From Lactobacillus helveticus DSM 20075 = CGMCC 1.1877 (GTDB lineage Bacteria > Bacillota > Bacilli > Lactobacillales > Lactobacillaceae): a stretch of 16,526 nt of DNA. Location: positions 145,827-162,352 of the forward strand of contig NZ_GG700753.1 of assembly GCF_000160855.1 (NCBI RefSeq), given 5' to 3'. Every line of letters begins with the position of its first letter. Position 1 is the first letter of the stretch. The notes beneath the pieces are model-generated. The model made no database searches. It was not told the DNA's origin and saw only the letters and a list, made by a program, of their open reading frames with translations. The translations under genes and the position numbers were made by a program. Positions 7,380 through 15,556 of the stretch are shown here, one piece after another.

Positions 7380-8687
7380 TTATTTTCTCTTACGCGGCAG
7401 AATTTTAATCGGAGTTCCCGCAAAATCGAAGTTTTGTCGCAATTGATTAATTAAAAATCGCTCATAAGAAAAGTGCATTAATTCCGGATCATTAACGAAC
7501 ACAACAAAAGTTGGCGGATTGGTGCTTACTTGTGTCATGTAGTAAACGCGCAATCTCTTTCCTTTAATCATTGGTGTTGGAACTAATTTACTTGCTTCAA
7601 GCAATAAATCGTTTAGCACGCTTGATTGAATACGTTGATTCTGATTATCGTAAACTTCTTTAACCATTGATGGAATTTGATCAAGGCGTTGGCCAGTTTT
7701 AGCTGACACAAACAAAATAGGTGCATAATCCAAATATTGGAATTCAGCTCTAATTTCCCGTTCAAATTCCTTAGCACTAGTACTGTTCTTCTTTGGTAAG
7801 TCCCATTTGTTTACAACAATGATAATTCCACGTCCTGCTTCGTGTGCATATCCGGCTACGTGCTTGTCTTGTTCTCTAATGCCCGTACTTGCATCAAGAA
7901 CAAGCAAAACCACGTCTGAGCGTTCAATAGCAGCCACAGCACGTAAGACAGAATACTTCTCGGTCTTTTCATAAACCTTTCCGCGTCTTCTGATACCAGC
8001 AGTATCAACTACCTTAAATTTAACACCATCTTTAGTGAACGGTGTATCAACTGCATCACGAGTAGTGCCTTCTTCGTTTGCCACAATTACTCGGTCTTCA
8101 CCCAATAATTTGTTAACAATTGAAGATTTACCTACATTTGGACGTCCAATTACGCTGAATGAAATAACATCATTGGCTTGGCTATCCTTTTCAGCTGGGA
8201 AATCACTAACAATTTCATCTAGCAAATCACCAATACCAGTCCCGTGACTGCTAGATACAGGAATAGGATCGCCTAATCCTAAACTATAGAAATCATAAAT
8301 ATCATTTCTCTGTTCAGGATTATCTGCTTTATTAACCGCCAAAATAACTGGTTTTTTGGTGCGATAAAGAAGATGTGCAATTCTTTCATCAAGATCTGTC
8401 ACATGATTTACTACATTTGTAAGCATCACAATGACATCTGCTTCTTCAATCGCAATTTCAGCCTGTGCACGGATCTCTTCTTCGATTTTTCCACCTTCCC
8501 AGGTAATACCACCTGTATCAATTAAATCGAATTTATGGCCCATCCATTCAGCTTGAGCATAATTACGATCACGAGTAACACCGGGTTTATCTTCTACGAT
8601 TGCTAAGCGTTGATTAATAATTCTATTAAAAAGTGTAGATTTTCCTACATTTGGTTGTCCAACGATTGCAACAACTGGTAAAGCCAT
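7380..8687 (-). CDS. der: Ribosome biogenesis GTPase Der (EngA)
   Basis: 435 residues, normal for Der, the double-GTPase that helps assemble the 50S ribosomal subunit. The first G domain has GQPNVGKS (10-17), DTGGI (57-61) and NKAD (119-122). The second has GRPNVGKS (181-188), DTAGI (228-232) and NKWD (293-296). A KH-like C-terminal domain of about 90 residues ends in a basic PRKRK tail. The GGAGG-type site (AAAGGAGGG) 6-7 bases upstream sets the start at 8687. It lies between rpsA and hup with terminators on both sides, so it probably has its own promoter in the roughly 70-base gap, though none stands out. Confidence 0.98.
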   Translation of the reverse strand: MALPVVAIVGQPNVGKSTLFNRIINQRLAIVEDKPGVTRDRNYAQAEWMGHKFDLIDTGGITWEGGKIEEEIRAQAEIAIEEADVIVMLTNVVNHVTDLDERIAHLLYRTKKPVILAVNKADNPEQRNDIYDFYSLGLGDPIPVSSSHGTGIGDLLDEIVSDFPAEKDSQANDVISFSVIGRPNVGKSSIVNKLLGEDRVIVANEEGTTRDAVDTPFTKDGVKFKVVDTAGIRRRGKVYEKTEKYSVLRAVAAIERSDVVLLVLDASTGIREQDKHVAGYAHEAGRGIIIVVNKWDLPKKNSTSAKEFEREIRAEFQYLDYAPILFVSAKTGQRLDQIPSMVKEVYDNQNQRIQSSVLNDLLLEASKLVPTPMIKGKRLRVYYMTQVSTNPPTFVVFVNDPELMHFSYERFLINQLRQNFDFAGTPIKILPRKRK

Positions 8688-8714
8688 ATGTGCCCTCCTT
8701 TTAAAATATAAAAA

Positions 8715-8744
8715 TAAAAAAGCCGACTCTGTGTCGGCTTTTTT
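8715..8744 (-). terminator. Rho-independent terminator after rpsA
   Basis: A perfect 12-base-pair stem (8716-8727 with 8733-8744) with a 5-base loop is followed on the minus strand by a T-rich run. It is a strong terminator 12 bases after the rpsA stop. Confidence 0.93.
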
Positions 8745-8755
8745 AACAGAAATGA

Positions 8756-9967
8756 CTACTTACGGTCCTTTAATTGGTCACCAATGATGTCACCTAATGC
8801 AAAGCCGTTATCGTTGTCACCCATGTACTTATTGTTAACTGAGTTTTCGTTACGTGAACGACGTGGACGAGAACTGTGGTTATCTGATGAAGAAGCGTTT
8901 GAGTCAGCAGCCTTGATTGAAAGTGAAATTCTTCTGTCACTTGGGTCAATGTTCAAAACCTTAACCTTAACAGTTTGACCAACCTTCAAAACATCGCTTG
9001 GCTTGTCAACGTGCTTGTTTGAAATTTCTGAAACGTGTACTAAACCTTGAATACCGTCAGCAACCTCAACAAATGCACCAAAGTTAGTTAATGACTTAAC
9101 TTCACCTTCAAAAACATCGCCTTCGTTTAAGTCAGCTGTAGCTTGTTCAAATGGAGAAGGTTCAGTTTGCTTAATAGACAGGGAAATACGATGTCTGTCA
9201 TCGTCAATACCAATAACCTTAATCTTAACATCTTGACCAGCCTTCAAAACATCGCTTGGCTTATCAACATGCTTGTAAGAAATTTCTGAAATGTGAACTA
9301 AACCGTCAACACCACCAACATCGATAAATCCACCAAAGTTAGTTAAGCGTGAAACCTTACCTTCGATAACGTCACCAACAACTAATTGTGATGCAACCTT
9401 ATCAAATGCTTCTTCACGTTCTTCTTCAATTAAATCCTTGTGTGAAAGAATCAAACGGTTCTTGTTAGGATCGATTTCAGTAATCTTAAGCTTCATAGTC
9501 TTACCAATGTAAGGCTTAAGATCTGAAACGTAACGGTTTGAAATTAATGAAGCAGGTAAGAAACCACGTGTACCAACATCTACAAGTAAACCACCACGAA
9601 CTGATGAAGTTACAGTGCCTTCGATAGCATTACCTTCTTCGAAGTCCTTTTGTAACTTGTCGTAAGCTTCTCTTTCCTTCAAGCGGGTAACTGAGAAGAA
9701 GAATTCACCATTTTCCTTATCGCCACCGGCTCTTCTTAATACTAAGGCCTTGAACTTGTCGCCGAGCTTAACTAAATCGCGTAAGTCTGCGTTACGATCT
9801 GAAGTGTATTCACGACGAGTAATAACACCTTCAACACCAGCGTTTACAACACCAACATTGATTTGGCCGTCTTCAACGTCTAATACTTCGACATCGACAA
9901 TATCTCCGACCTCAACTCCTTGCATTTGCTTTAATGCGTCTAAAAATTGATTACTGTTTTCTGACAT
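8756..9967 (-). CDS. rpsA: Ribosomal protein S1 homologue, four S1 domains
   Basis: 403 residues, the four-domain form of S1 usual in low-GC Firmicutes (E. coli has six). S1 modules lie at about 17-86, 105-173, 194-263 and 279-349. The third and fourth carry the canonical [21 protein letters not shown] and [22 protein letters not shown] cores and RISLSIK ends. A low-complexity Ser/Arg/Asn tail (about 350-385) precedes a conserved [15 protein letters not shown] end. S1 binds mRNA and aids translation initiation; in Firmicutes its ribosomal role is less central. GGGAGGT 5-6 bases before ATG 9967 is a strong ribosome site. It follows cmk with a 71-base gap and no obvious terminator, and ends in a strong one. 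Confidence 0.96.
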   Translation of the reverse strand: MSENSNQFLDALKQMQGVEVGDIVDVEVLDVEDGQINVGVVNAGVEGVITRREYTSDRNADLRDLVKLGDKFKALVLRRAGGDKENGEFFFSVTRLKEREAYDKLQKDFEEGNAIEGTVTSSVRGGLLVDVGTRGFLPASLISNRYVSDLKPYIGKTMKLKITEIDPNKNRLILSHKDLIEEEREEAFDKVASQLVVGDVIEGKVSRLTNFGGFIDVGGVDGLVHISEISYKHVDKPSDVLKAGQDVKIKVIGIDDDRHRISLSIKQTEPSPFEQATADLNEGDVFEGEVKSLTNFGAFVEVADGIQGLVHVSEISNKHVDKPSDVLKVGQTVKVKVLNIDPSDRRISLSIKAADSNASSSDNHSSRPRRSRNENSVNNKYMGDNDNGFALGDIIGDQLKDRK

Positions 9968-10038
9968 ATGTACCTCCCAATATCATGTTCCATTTTAAAG
10001 GAAAGTTTGATATTTTTCTACTATTTTGTACTGTTTTT

Positions 10039-10713
10039 TTAAAAAATTTTTTGAGTTTTTTTAATTTCCGCTAAAATTGCATCTACAACTTGCTCAATTG
10101 ACATATTTGTAGTGTCAATTTCAATTGCATCATCTGCCTTTTTTAGTGGTGAAATCTTACGGTGTGAGTCTTTATAGTCTCTTGCTGCAATATCTTGTTC
10201 GATTTCATCTACTGTTTGTTTAGACTCAATGCCACGTTCTTTGAAATCCAAGAGTCTACGTTCAGCACGAGATCTAGCAGAAGCTACTAAAAAGATCTTT
10301 ACTTCTGCATTTGGTAAAACAGTCGTACCGATGTCGCGACCATCCATAATTACATTAGTTTTGCCAGCCATTTGGCGTTGCAAACTAACCATTTTTTCTC
10401 GTACTTTAGGCAATGCAGAAACTTGTGACACGTTAGCAGAAATTTCTGGTGTTCTAATTTCTTTAGATACATCTTTTCCTGCTACATAAACCTTTTGCTC
10501 ACCATGTTCAGACTTCAATTCAATTCCATCTTCATCAATAGCTTGCAAAATTCCTGCTTCATCCCCGTAATCTAACTGATGATTACGAGCAATAACCGTA
10601 CATGCACGGTACATTGCACCAGTGTCTATATAAACGTAAGACAGCTTTTTAGCAATGATCTTAGCAACCGTGCTTTTACCTGCTGATGCAGGTCCATCTA
10701 CTGCTACTTGCAT
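10039..10713 (-). CDS. cmk: Cytidylate kinase
   Basis: 224 residues. It phosphorylates CMP and dCMP to the diphosphates using ATP, in pyrimidine salvage and RNA turnover. The P-loop GPASAGKST (7-15), YIDTGAMYRA, the CMP-binding MDGRDIGTTVLPNA and the lid region ARSRAERRLLDF are all intact, and the length is normal. The start MQVAVDG is the family start, but no Shine-Dalgarno can be seen: the bases just above are the T-tract of a terminator hairpin belonging to the LysM gene (52-base gap). Expression must therefore depend on readthrough, on a promoter inside the LysM gene, or on a nearly leaderless transcript. The downstream rpsA neighbour is conserved in many bacteria. Confidence 0.97.
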   Translation of the reverse strand: MQVAVDGPASAGKSTVAKIIAKKLSYVYIDTGAMYRACTVIARNHQLDYGDEAGILQAIDEDGIELKSEHGEQKVYVAGKDVSKEIRTPEISANVSQVSALPKVREKMVSLQRQMAGKTNVIMDGRDIGTTVLPNAEVKIFLVASARSRAERRLLDFKERGIESKQTVDEIEQDIAARDYKDSHRKISPLKKADDAIEIDTTNMSIEQVVDAILAEIKKTQKIF

Positions 10714-10718
10714 TTTAA

Positions 10719-10750
10719 TAAAAAAGAGATCTTACTGCTCGACCTCTTTT
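10719..10750 (-). terminator. Terminator between LysM gene and cmk
   Basis: The stem 10722-10731 with 10741-10750 has one A-C mismatch and a 9-base loop, and is followed on the minus strand by TTTTTTATT. The T-tract ends four to six bases above the cmk ATG. Confidence 0.8.
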
Positions 10751-10765
10751 ATCCTTTCTGAAAGA

Positions 10766-11233
10766 TTATCTCAATTTAAGTGTTTGGCCAACATTGACGT
10801 TTGAAGTATCTTCAAGATCATTTAATCTGGATAATTGATCAACAGTCATACCATTTTTTTCTGCAATATTAGTTAAAGTATCACCTTCTTTAACTAAATA
10901 AGTCTTAGGCTTACTTTCTTGAGATGAACTTGAACTAGTCTTAACAGAATTCTTCTTAGCTGAAGATGAAGTCTTTTTAGCTTTATTAGATGATTTAATT
11001 GCCTTAGATGACTTTTTAGAAGAAACCTTCTTAACTGTTTGAACTTCTTCAGCTTTTTCAGAATTGCCTGATGATAAACGATGAACAACTGGAATCAATG
11101 CAATTAAGATAACTACCAAAATTACAATAACTGCAATCCATCTAGCAGATCCACCAGGCTGCTTATCCTGTGAACTTCGCTTCTCAGTCGGCCGTTCATA
11201 GTGTTGATATGGCCCTGTTGATTTTTTATCCAT
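10766..11233 (-). CDS. Membrane-anchored LysM protein (SAG1386/EF1546 type)
   Basis: 155 residues. A hydrophilic N-terminus of about 30 residues precedes a single membrane helix (about 31-50), then a low-complexity Ser/Lys linker (about 55-108) and a C-terminal LysM domain (about 111-155, TYLVKEGDTLTNIAEKNGMT to VNVGQTLKLR). The topology is N-inside, with LysM outside binding peptidoglycan N-acetylglucosamine. There is no catalytic domain, so it probably tethers or senses the wall rather than cutting it. Position next to cmk matches the SAG1386/EF1546 surface-associated family. GGAGG 9 bases before ATG 11233 supports the start. Confidence 0.9.
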   Translation of the reverse strand: MDKKSTGPYQHYERPTEKRSSQDKQPGGSARWIAVIVILVVILIALIPVVHRLSSGNSEKAEEVQTVKKVSSKKSSKAIKSSNKAKKTSSSAKKNSVKTSSSSSQESKPKTYLVKEGDTLTNIAEKNGMTVDQLSRLNDLEDTSNVNVGQTLKLR

Positions 11234-11264
11234 CTGTAAATTCCTCCATTCACTTAACGGATCA

Positions 11265-11292
11265 ATTCTAGCATACTTTACTGGTCTTTGAA
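11265..11292 (-). promoter_or_regulatory. Promoter of the LysM gene
   Basis: Minus-strand TTCAAA (11292-11287), a 16-base spacer, then TAGAAT (11270-11265) preceded by TGC, giving an extended -10. It lies just below the ribU terminator, with a leader of about 25 bases to the start codon. Confidence 0.55.
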
Positions 11293-11295
11293 TAT

Positions 11296-11330
11296 GAAAA
11301 ATCCCATCAACTTTAAAAGTTAATGGGATT
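11296..11330 (-). terminator. Rho-independent terminator after ribU
   Basis: A long stem (11300-11314 with 11316-11330, one C-A mismatch, top pairs open to form the loop) is followed on the minus strand by TTTTT. It lies eight bases below the ribU stop codon. Confidence 0.87.
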
Positions 11331-11338
11331 CTATAATT

Positions 11339-12028
11339 CTATTTCAAATTAAATCTCTTTCGTACAAAAGGCTTAATCGTTTTAATTGTTGCTTCAAAAA
11401 GCAAATATACAACTACACTATTAATTACGCCCTTTAGTAAATTGAATGGCACTATAATCGTAAAAATATAAGCTTGCATGGATGGCCAATGCAATAATTG
11501 TCCTAAATAAACCTTTTCAGTAAAGTGATACAAAGCGCCATAACTATTGATCGCAGGTAAATTAGGAACTGAGGTTATTGCATATAACGGAGTTAAAATA
11601 AATGCATTAGTTAACGACATTACGCAAGTCATTGCAATAATGCCAATAATTAAACCGAATATTGGTTTAATTATCCCCATTTTTGTCTTTCTATTCTCAA
11701 CAGTTATATTTTTACTGAAGAAATAAAATGGCAAAGCAAACGATATTGAAGCAAGAAAGGCCGCAACCTCACCTACTACACTTGGCAGAGCAAAACCAGC
11801 AAAAATCAAACTCAAAATCATTCTAATCAATGCAATGATTATACCTGGAACAGCTCAAAAAATGAACATTCCGATTGTAATAATTACATCTGAAAAATCA
11901 AACTTTAAAAAAACTACGCCAGGAATAATTGAAAATTCAAATTTCATTACCACAAAGGCAATACACCCAATTAATGCATATGCAATAATATTTGCTAATC
12001 CTGTAGCATTTGCTTTCGATTTATTCAT
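11339..12028 (-). pseudogene. ribU: Riboflavin ECF transporter S component, in-frame TGA at codon 58
   Basis: ATG 12028 (site AGGAAAG, 10 bases upstream) opens a frame whose continuation to 11339 gives a 229-codon RibU, normal length for this membrane protein. RibU binds riboflavin and works with the EcfA/A'/T energising module, not encoded here. FLKFDFSDVII is the RibU ligand-region motif. Codon 58 (11857-11855) is TGA inside IGMFIF-stop-AVPGIIIALIR, where RibU-type proteins have FG; GGA to TGA explains it. The frame is otherwise open with no frameshift, and the downstream 171 codons still look coding, so the lesion is recent, suppressed, or a sequence error. The remaining open stretch from ATG 11830 (163 codons) lacks a ribosome site and the first membrane segments. 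The riboswitch upstream supports the identity. Confidence 0.9.
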
Positions 12029-12048
12029 AAACTTACTTTCTTTCCTAC

Positions 12049-12081
12049 AAAAAAGGTCAATTGCTCCAGCAACAGACCTTT
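12049..12081 (-). terminator. Riboswitch-controlled terminator upstream of ribU
   Basis: Outer stem 12052-12058 with 12075-12081 and inner stem TTGC/GCAA (12061-12064 with 12069-12072), followed on the minus strand by six T. It ends just before the ribU Shine-Dalgarno, so closing it would stop transcription before ribU. Confidence 0.88.
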
Positions 12082-12112
12082 ATAAAGTAAAGTAAAATTT
12101 ATTTTATCGATC

Positions 12113-12219
12113 TGTCTTCTTCCATCTAGACTTTAACTATCGGTATCAAAAGATTCAGCCACTTGCGTGGGTCGCGGACTCTAACCGCCGGTCGGGATTT
12201 TCACCCTGCCTTGAAGACA
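12113..12219 (-). promoter_or_regulatory. FMN riboswitch (RFN element)
   Basis: The minus strand carries the RFN consensus in order: P1 left TGTCTTC, GGCAGGGTGAAAATCCCGAC, CGGCGGTTAGAGTCCGCGA, a variable arm, GGCTGAATC, GATACCGATAGTTAAAGTC and TGGAAGAAGACA closing P1. P1 pairs 12213-12219 with 12113-12119 perfectly. FMN binding should stabilise P1 and permit the terminator at 12049-12081. The alternative antiterminator is visible: ACAGATC (12115-12109), using part of P1, can pair with GGTCTGT (12078-12072) in the terminator arm (seven pairs, one G-U). A weak promoter, TTAATT-17-TATATA, lies just above, overlapping the rluB stop. Confidence 0.96.
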
Positions 12220-12250
12220 ACAACCTATATATCTAATTTCTAAGTATAAA

Positions 12251-12967
12251 TTAATCTAATCTCATTAACTTGTCAACTTCGTGCTTTGATAATTCACGAT
12301 ATTGTCCAGAAGTAAGAGAATCCAAAGTCAAAAACGCATACTTTTCACGTGATAATTTTTCAACTAAGTGACCTACTGCCTTAAACATGCGCTTAACCTG
12401 GTGATAATGTCCTTCGTGAATGGTCAATTGAATAATTTGAGTATCCTTGCGTTTATCTGTTTTAAGAATCTTCACTTTTGCTGGAGCAGCTTTAAATCGA
12501 TCTAGTTTAACCCCAGTAGTTAATGTTTTAATCTCGTCAGGAGTTAAAATTCCCTTGATTTTAGCAACATAAACTTTAGAAACTTCATTTCTTGGGTGCA
12601 TCAATAAATTAGCCAATTTGCCATCATTGGTCATTAAAAGCAGGCCTGAAGTATCATAATCAAGACGACCTACTGGATATAAGCGATATGGCACATCTTC
12701 AAAATAATCTACGACTGTTTTTCTCCCCTTATCATCATCTGCGGTAGAGACAACACCACGTGGCTTATAAAAAAGATATGTGTGTAAACTTTCTCTTTCA
12801 ATCGGTTCATCATCAACTGTAATATTACTAAAGGTTTCAACTTTAGTCCCTAACTTAGTAACTACCTTGCCGTCTACCTTCACACGGCCAGCTACAATCA
12901 TTTTTTCTGCTTTTCTTCTTGAAGCGATTCCAGCTTCTGCAATTACTTTTTGTAGTCTTTCTTCCAT
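12251..12967 (-). CDS. rluB: 23S rRNA pseudouridine synthase, RsuA/RluB family
   Basis: 238 residues. An N-terminal S4 RNA-binding domain (ERLQKVIAEAGIASRRKAEK, about 3-22, through residue 60) is followed by the catalytic domain with YKPRGVVST and GRLDYDTSGLLLMTNDG (100-116), whose D103 is the expected catalytic aspartate. Such enzymes isomerise specific uridines in rRNA. By position after scpB it is the Firmicute RluB (YpuL) type, acting on 23S rRNA, though sequence alone does not exclude the 16S RsuA specificity. It begins at the base after the scpB stop and uses AAGAGGAAG in the end of scpB as its ribosome site, so coupling is likely. It ends 31 bases before the FMN riboswitch with no clear terminator of its own. 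Confidence 0.95.
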   Translation of the reverse strand: MEERLQKVIAEAGIASRRKAEKMIVAGRVKVDGKVVTKLGTKVETFSNITVDDEPIERESLHTYLFYKPRGVVSTADDDKGRKTVVDYFEDVPYRLYPVGRLDYDTSGLLLMTNDGKLANLLMHPRNEVSKVYVAKIKGILTPDEIKTLTTGVKLDRFKAAPAKVKILKTDKRKDTQIIQLTIHEGHYHQVKRMFKAVGHLVEKLSREKYAFLTLDSLTSGQYRELSKHEVDKLMRLD

Positions 12968-13561
12968 TTATTCTTCCTCTTTCTGCATCTGCTTATCTGC
13001 AGTTCCTTTAGCTTCAAACAAGTCTATCTCGCCATTGCTATCATTATCAGCGAAATCTTCTATTAAAGGCAAATCTGCTAAACTATGATAATTGAAATAC
13101 TGCAAGAAATAATCAGTAGTCACGTATAATTTAGGATGTCCTGGAGCATCTTTTTTTCCATCAGCTTTAATCAGCCCACGCCAAACCAAGGTCTGCAAGG
13201 CGCCGGATGAATTAACCCCGCGAATGTCATCAATTTCCACTCTTGTAATAGGTTGACGATAAGCAACAATTGCCAAAATCTCTAAGGCTGACTGACTTAA
13301 ATTTTTAGTTAAATCCTTTTGAAAATATTTTTCAATTATTTTAGCTGTTTGTGGACTAGTGGTTAGCTTATATGTATGAGCAATATGAATCAATTGCAAG
13401 CCAGAATCTGCATCTTGCGTTAATTTTTGTTGCAAGTTTTGAGCTACTTTATCTAAAGATTCTCCGTCAATTTCCAGCATTTCAGTCAAATTTTGTTCTT
13501 CTAGTCCACTATCACCTGCTGCATATAAAAGTGCTTCTAAATTTGCCTCTTTACTTGCCAT
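12968..13561 (-). CDS. scpB: Segregation and condensation protein B
   Basis: 197 residues. ScpB dimers, built of two winged-helix domains, join ScpA and SMC in the bacterial condensin that organises and segregates the chromosome. Visible family segments are [17 protein letters not shown] at the N-terminus, [20 protein letters not shown] (about 90-109), [22 protein letters not shown] and the [26 protein letters not shown] region (about 140-165), then an acidic tail. Its start overlaps the end of scpA by 11 bases, which indicates translational coupling and balanced synthesis. Length is normal. Confidence 0.97.
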   Translation of the reverse strand: MASKEANLEALLYAAGDSGLEEQNLTEMLEIDGESLDKVAQNLQQKLTQDADSGLQLIHIAHTYKLTTSPQTAKIIEKYFQKDLTKNLSQSALEILAIVAYRQPITRVEIDDIRGVNSSGALQTLVWRGLIKADGKKDAPGHPKLYVTTDYFLQYFNYHSLADLPLIEDFADNDSNGEIDLFEAKGTADKQMQKEEE

Positions 13562-14291
13562 TTACATCATTTCTTTCTAAATTTAAATCACCAAATTCTC
13601 TTGTTTGTAAGACTCGAATCTCGTGTTTTTTGCTCAATTCAAGCATTGCTAAAAATAAACCAATTACATCAGAAATGCTATGCATCTTGTCTGCACAACT
13701 AAAAAAGCTGACTTGTCGCTTACTTGCTAGACGGCGATGTAAATAATCAATCATCTCATTAATCGGTGTTTCAGCTACTTTAATTGAAGCAGTATCTGGC
13801 TGCCGCATTTTTAATCGACGCAAAACCATTGAAAAAGTTGTTGCCAATTCATTTGAGGTAATTTGTCCCTTTGGCAGCGGTTGAACTTTAACAGACGTTG
13901 AAACACTGGCTTCCTTAGAAACAACAATCGGCACTTCTTCATTTCGTTCTTTGAAATATGCAGAAATTTTTTTAAAAATTGAATATTGTACTAATTGCTG
14001 CACTAATTCATCACGAGGATCATCTTCAGGTTCAATTTCATCTACAAAATCGTTTTGCGGCAACAAATATTGTGATTTTATTCTTAATAAAGTTGAAGAC
14101 ATCATAAAATACTCACCTACAATTTGCAAATTCAGGCTTTGCATTTGTCTTAAATACTCCAAATATTGGCTAGTAATCTGAGCAATCGGAATATCATATA
14201 TATCTATTTTTTGTGATTGAATTAGATGCAATAATAAATCTAATGGCCCCTCAAAATTAGGCAATTCTAACGTTAAATTACTTTTATTCAT
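13551..14291 (-). CDS. scpA: Segregation and condensation protein A
   Basis: 246 residues. ScpA is the kleisin subunit that bridges the SMC heads. The N-terminal kleisin helix [20 protein letters not shown] (9-28) and [19 protein letters not shown] (29-47) are clear. A charged middle ([25 protein letters not shown]) and a C-terminal winged helix ending [24 protein letters not shown] complete the usual layout. It overlaps ribT upstream by 8 bases and scpB downstream by 11. Length is normal for Lactobacillus and Bacillus ScpA. Confidence 0.97.
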   Translation of the reverse strand: MNKSNLTLELPNFEGPLDLLLHLIQSQKIDIYDIPIAQITSQYLEYLRQMQSLNLQIVGEYFMMSSTLLRIKSQYLLPQNDFVDEIEPEDDPRDELVQQLVQYSIFKKISAYFKERNEEVPIVVSKEASVSTSVKVQPLPKGQITSNELATTFSMVLRRLKMRQPDTASIKVAETPINEMIDYLHRRLASKRQVSFFSCADKMHSISDVIGLFLAMLELSKKHEIRVLQTREFGDLNLERNDVNGK

Positions 14292-14640
14292 TATCTTCTT
14301 CGACGGTTTTTAATAAATTCGTATACTCAGGCACAGCAGTAACTCTTTTATCAGGATATTCATTTTTTAGCTCATCTACGATTTCTTTTTCGTAGCTAAT
14401 TTCACGAAAACCGGGAGCTAAAGAAAGATATCTGATCACGATAAATTGATCAGTCACTTGTGTACCCAACACCCCTACAATATTGTTCTGTTTATTACGA
14501 TACAAATAAAGCAGAAAATCATTATCTTCTTGATTAAGCCCTATTTCTTCTTTTAGATTTTCAATATTTTTAAAATTCGGCAAGTATGAGAGCAATCCCA
14601 TAGCCGTTTTTTCATAGTCTTTTTTATACTGTATTAGCAT
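14284..14640 (-). CDS. ribT: RibT-like GNAT-fold protein
   Basis: 118 residues. The start MLIQYKKDYEKTAMGLLSYLP closely resembles RibT of Bacillus, a small GNAT-type protein encoded in its riboflavin operon and of uncertain substrate. The middle, NIVGVLGTQVTDQFIVIRYLSLAPGFR, fits GNAT strands 2-4. After it comes EISYEKEIVDELK, where a working GNAT usually shows an R/QxxGxG/A acetyl-CoA loop; here that loop is not recognisable, so acetyltransferase activity is doubtful. It sits 10 bases below xerD and overlaps scpA by 8 bases, inside the segregation operon and away from any rib biosynthesis gene. The name rests on N-terminal similarity and neighbourhood. Confidence 0.82.
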   Translation of the reverse strand: MLIQYKKDYEKTAMGLLSYLPNFKNIENLKEEIGLNQEDNDFLLYLYRNKQNNIVGVLGTQVTDQFIVIRYLSLAPGFREISYEKEIVDELKNEYPDKRVTAVPEYTNLLKTVEEDNE

Positions 14641-14650
14641 TGTTAATCAC

Positions 14651-15556
14651 CTAAAGACGAGGATGCGTCTTTTGATATACCTGTAAAATATGTTTTTGAG
14701 ACAAATTAGTATAAATTTGAGTAGTGCTTATATCTGAGTGTCCTAAAATTTCTTGAACGACTCGTAAGTCCGCACCATTTTCAAGCAGATGTGTAGCAAA
14801 GGTGTGACGTAATGTATGAGGTGTAACATCTTTGGTAATACCGGCAGATTGACAATACTTTTTTATCATTTGCCAAATTGCCTGACGCGTAAGCTGCTTG
14901 GCCCTGCTATTCAAGAAAATATGCTCATCATTTTGTCCAGCTTTCAAAATTAGCGGATCACGCACTTCTTTTTGATATTGTTTTATCCAATGCAAAGCTA
15001 CTGAGCTAATTGGTATTAAGCGCTCCTTAGAACCCTTTCCCAGTACTCTAACTAAACCCAAATCTTCATGCAGGTCTTGTAATTCTAAATTAATCAATTC
15101 ACTTACACGCATACCTGTAGCATATAAAGTCTCTAAAATTGCTCGATCTCTTAAGCCTAATTTCCGTTTAATATCAGGTTGAGCAAGCAAATCATTAATT
15201 TCTTTTTGATTCAAAGCTACAGGAAGACGTCGTTCTTTTTTAGGCAAATCAATCTCAAGCATTGGATTTAATTTTTGAATATTTTGACGCGCAAGCCATT
15301 GATAAAATTTACGCATGCTAGAAATAAGACGACTGATTGAACTTGTGGCTTTATTTAAATCGTACTGTCTTGCCAAAAAAGCATCTACATCACTAGCTTC
15401 AGTGGGCCACGAATCCATGCCTTCTTTTTTTACAAAAGCTAAGTATTCTTCCAAATCTTGACGGTAGGCAGTAATCGTATTGCTGCTTAAACCACGTTCA
15501 ATTTGGCTATATCGTAAATAATCATCAATTTGATCTTGTAACTTATTCTTCTCCAT
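14651..15556 (-). CDS. xerD: Site-specific tyrosine recombinase XerD
   Basis: 301 residues. It acts with XerC at the dif site to resolve chromosome dimers. An N-terminal core-binding SAM-like domain (about 5-92) precedes the catalytic domain with all active-site residues: R150 in ATGMRVSEL, K174 in GKGSKERLIP, H247 and R250 in HTLRHTFATHLL, H273 in GHSDISTTQIY, and the nucleophile Y282. It overlaps the 3' end of cvfB by 14 bases. Assignment to XerD rather than XerC or another integrase rests on length, the GHSDISTTQIYT end and the conserved place before scpAB. It is not associated with a mobile element. Confidence 0.96.
   Translation of the reverse strand: MEKNKLQDQIDDYLRYSQIERGLSSNTITAYRQDLEEYLAFVKKEGMDSWPTEASDVDAFLARQYDLNKATSSISRLISSMRKFYQWLARQNIQKLNPMLEIDLPKKERRLPVALNQKEINDLLAQPDIKRKLGLRDRAILETLYATGMRVSELINLELQDLHEDLGLVRVLGKGSKERLIPISSVALHWIKQYQKEVRDPLILKAGQNDEHIFLNSRAKQLTRQAIWQMIKKYCQSAGITKDVTPHTLRHTFATHLLENGADLRVVQEILGHSDISTTQIYTNLSQKHILQVYQKTHPRL

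Noticed and set aside
10030..10060. T/A-rich run (TTTTTTTAAAAAATTTTTT) at the end of cmk as a terminator
   Set aside because: It lies within the last cmk codons and stop, has no GC stem, and any hairpin would be pure A-T; I treat it as AT-rich sequence.
10894..11088. 64-codon frame inside the LysM gene
   Set aside because: It is a frame-shifted reading of the Ser/Lys repeat linker; the low complexity keeps the other frame open.
11855..11857. TGA in ribU as a selenocysteine codon
   Set aside because: The surrounding sequence predicts glycine, RibU has no redox site there, and no selenocysteine insertion element or sel gene is seen.
11835..12095. 86-codon plus-strand reading frame opposite the 5' part of ribU
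   Set aside because: It is antisense to ribU and the riboswitch terminator, has no ribosome site, and resembles no known family; the minus strand explains the region.
14651..15556. Tyrosine recombinase as sign of a prophage or integrative element
   Set aside because: Its length, full catalytic set and place beside scpAB are those of housekeeping XerD; no attachment repeats or phage genes flank it.
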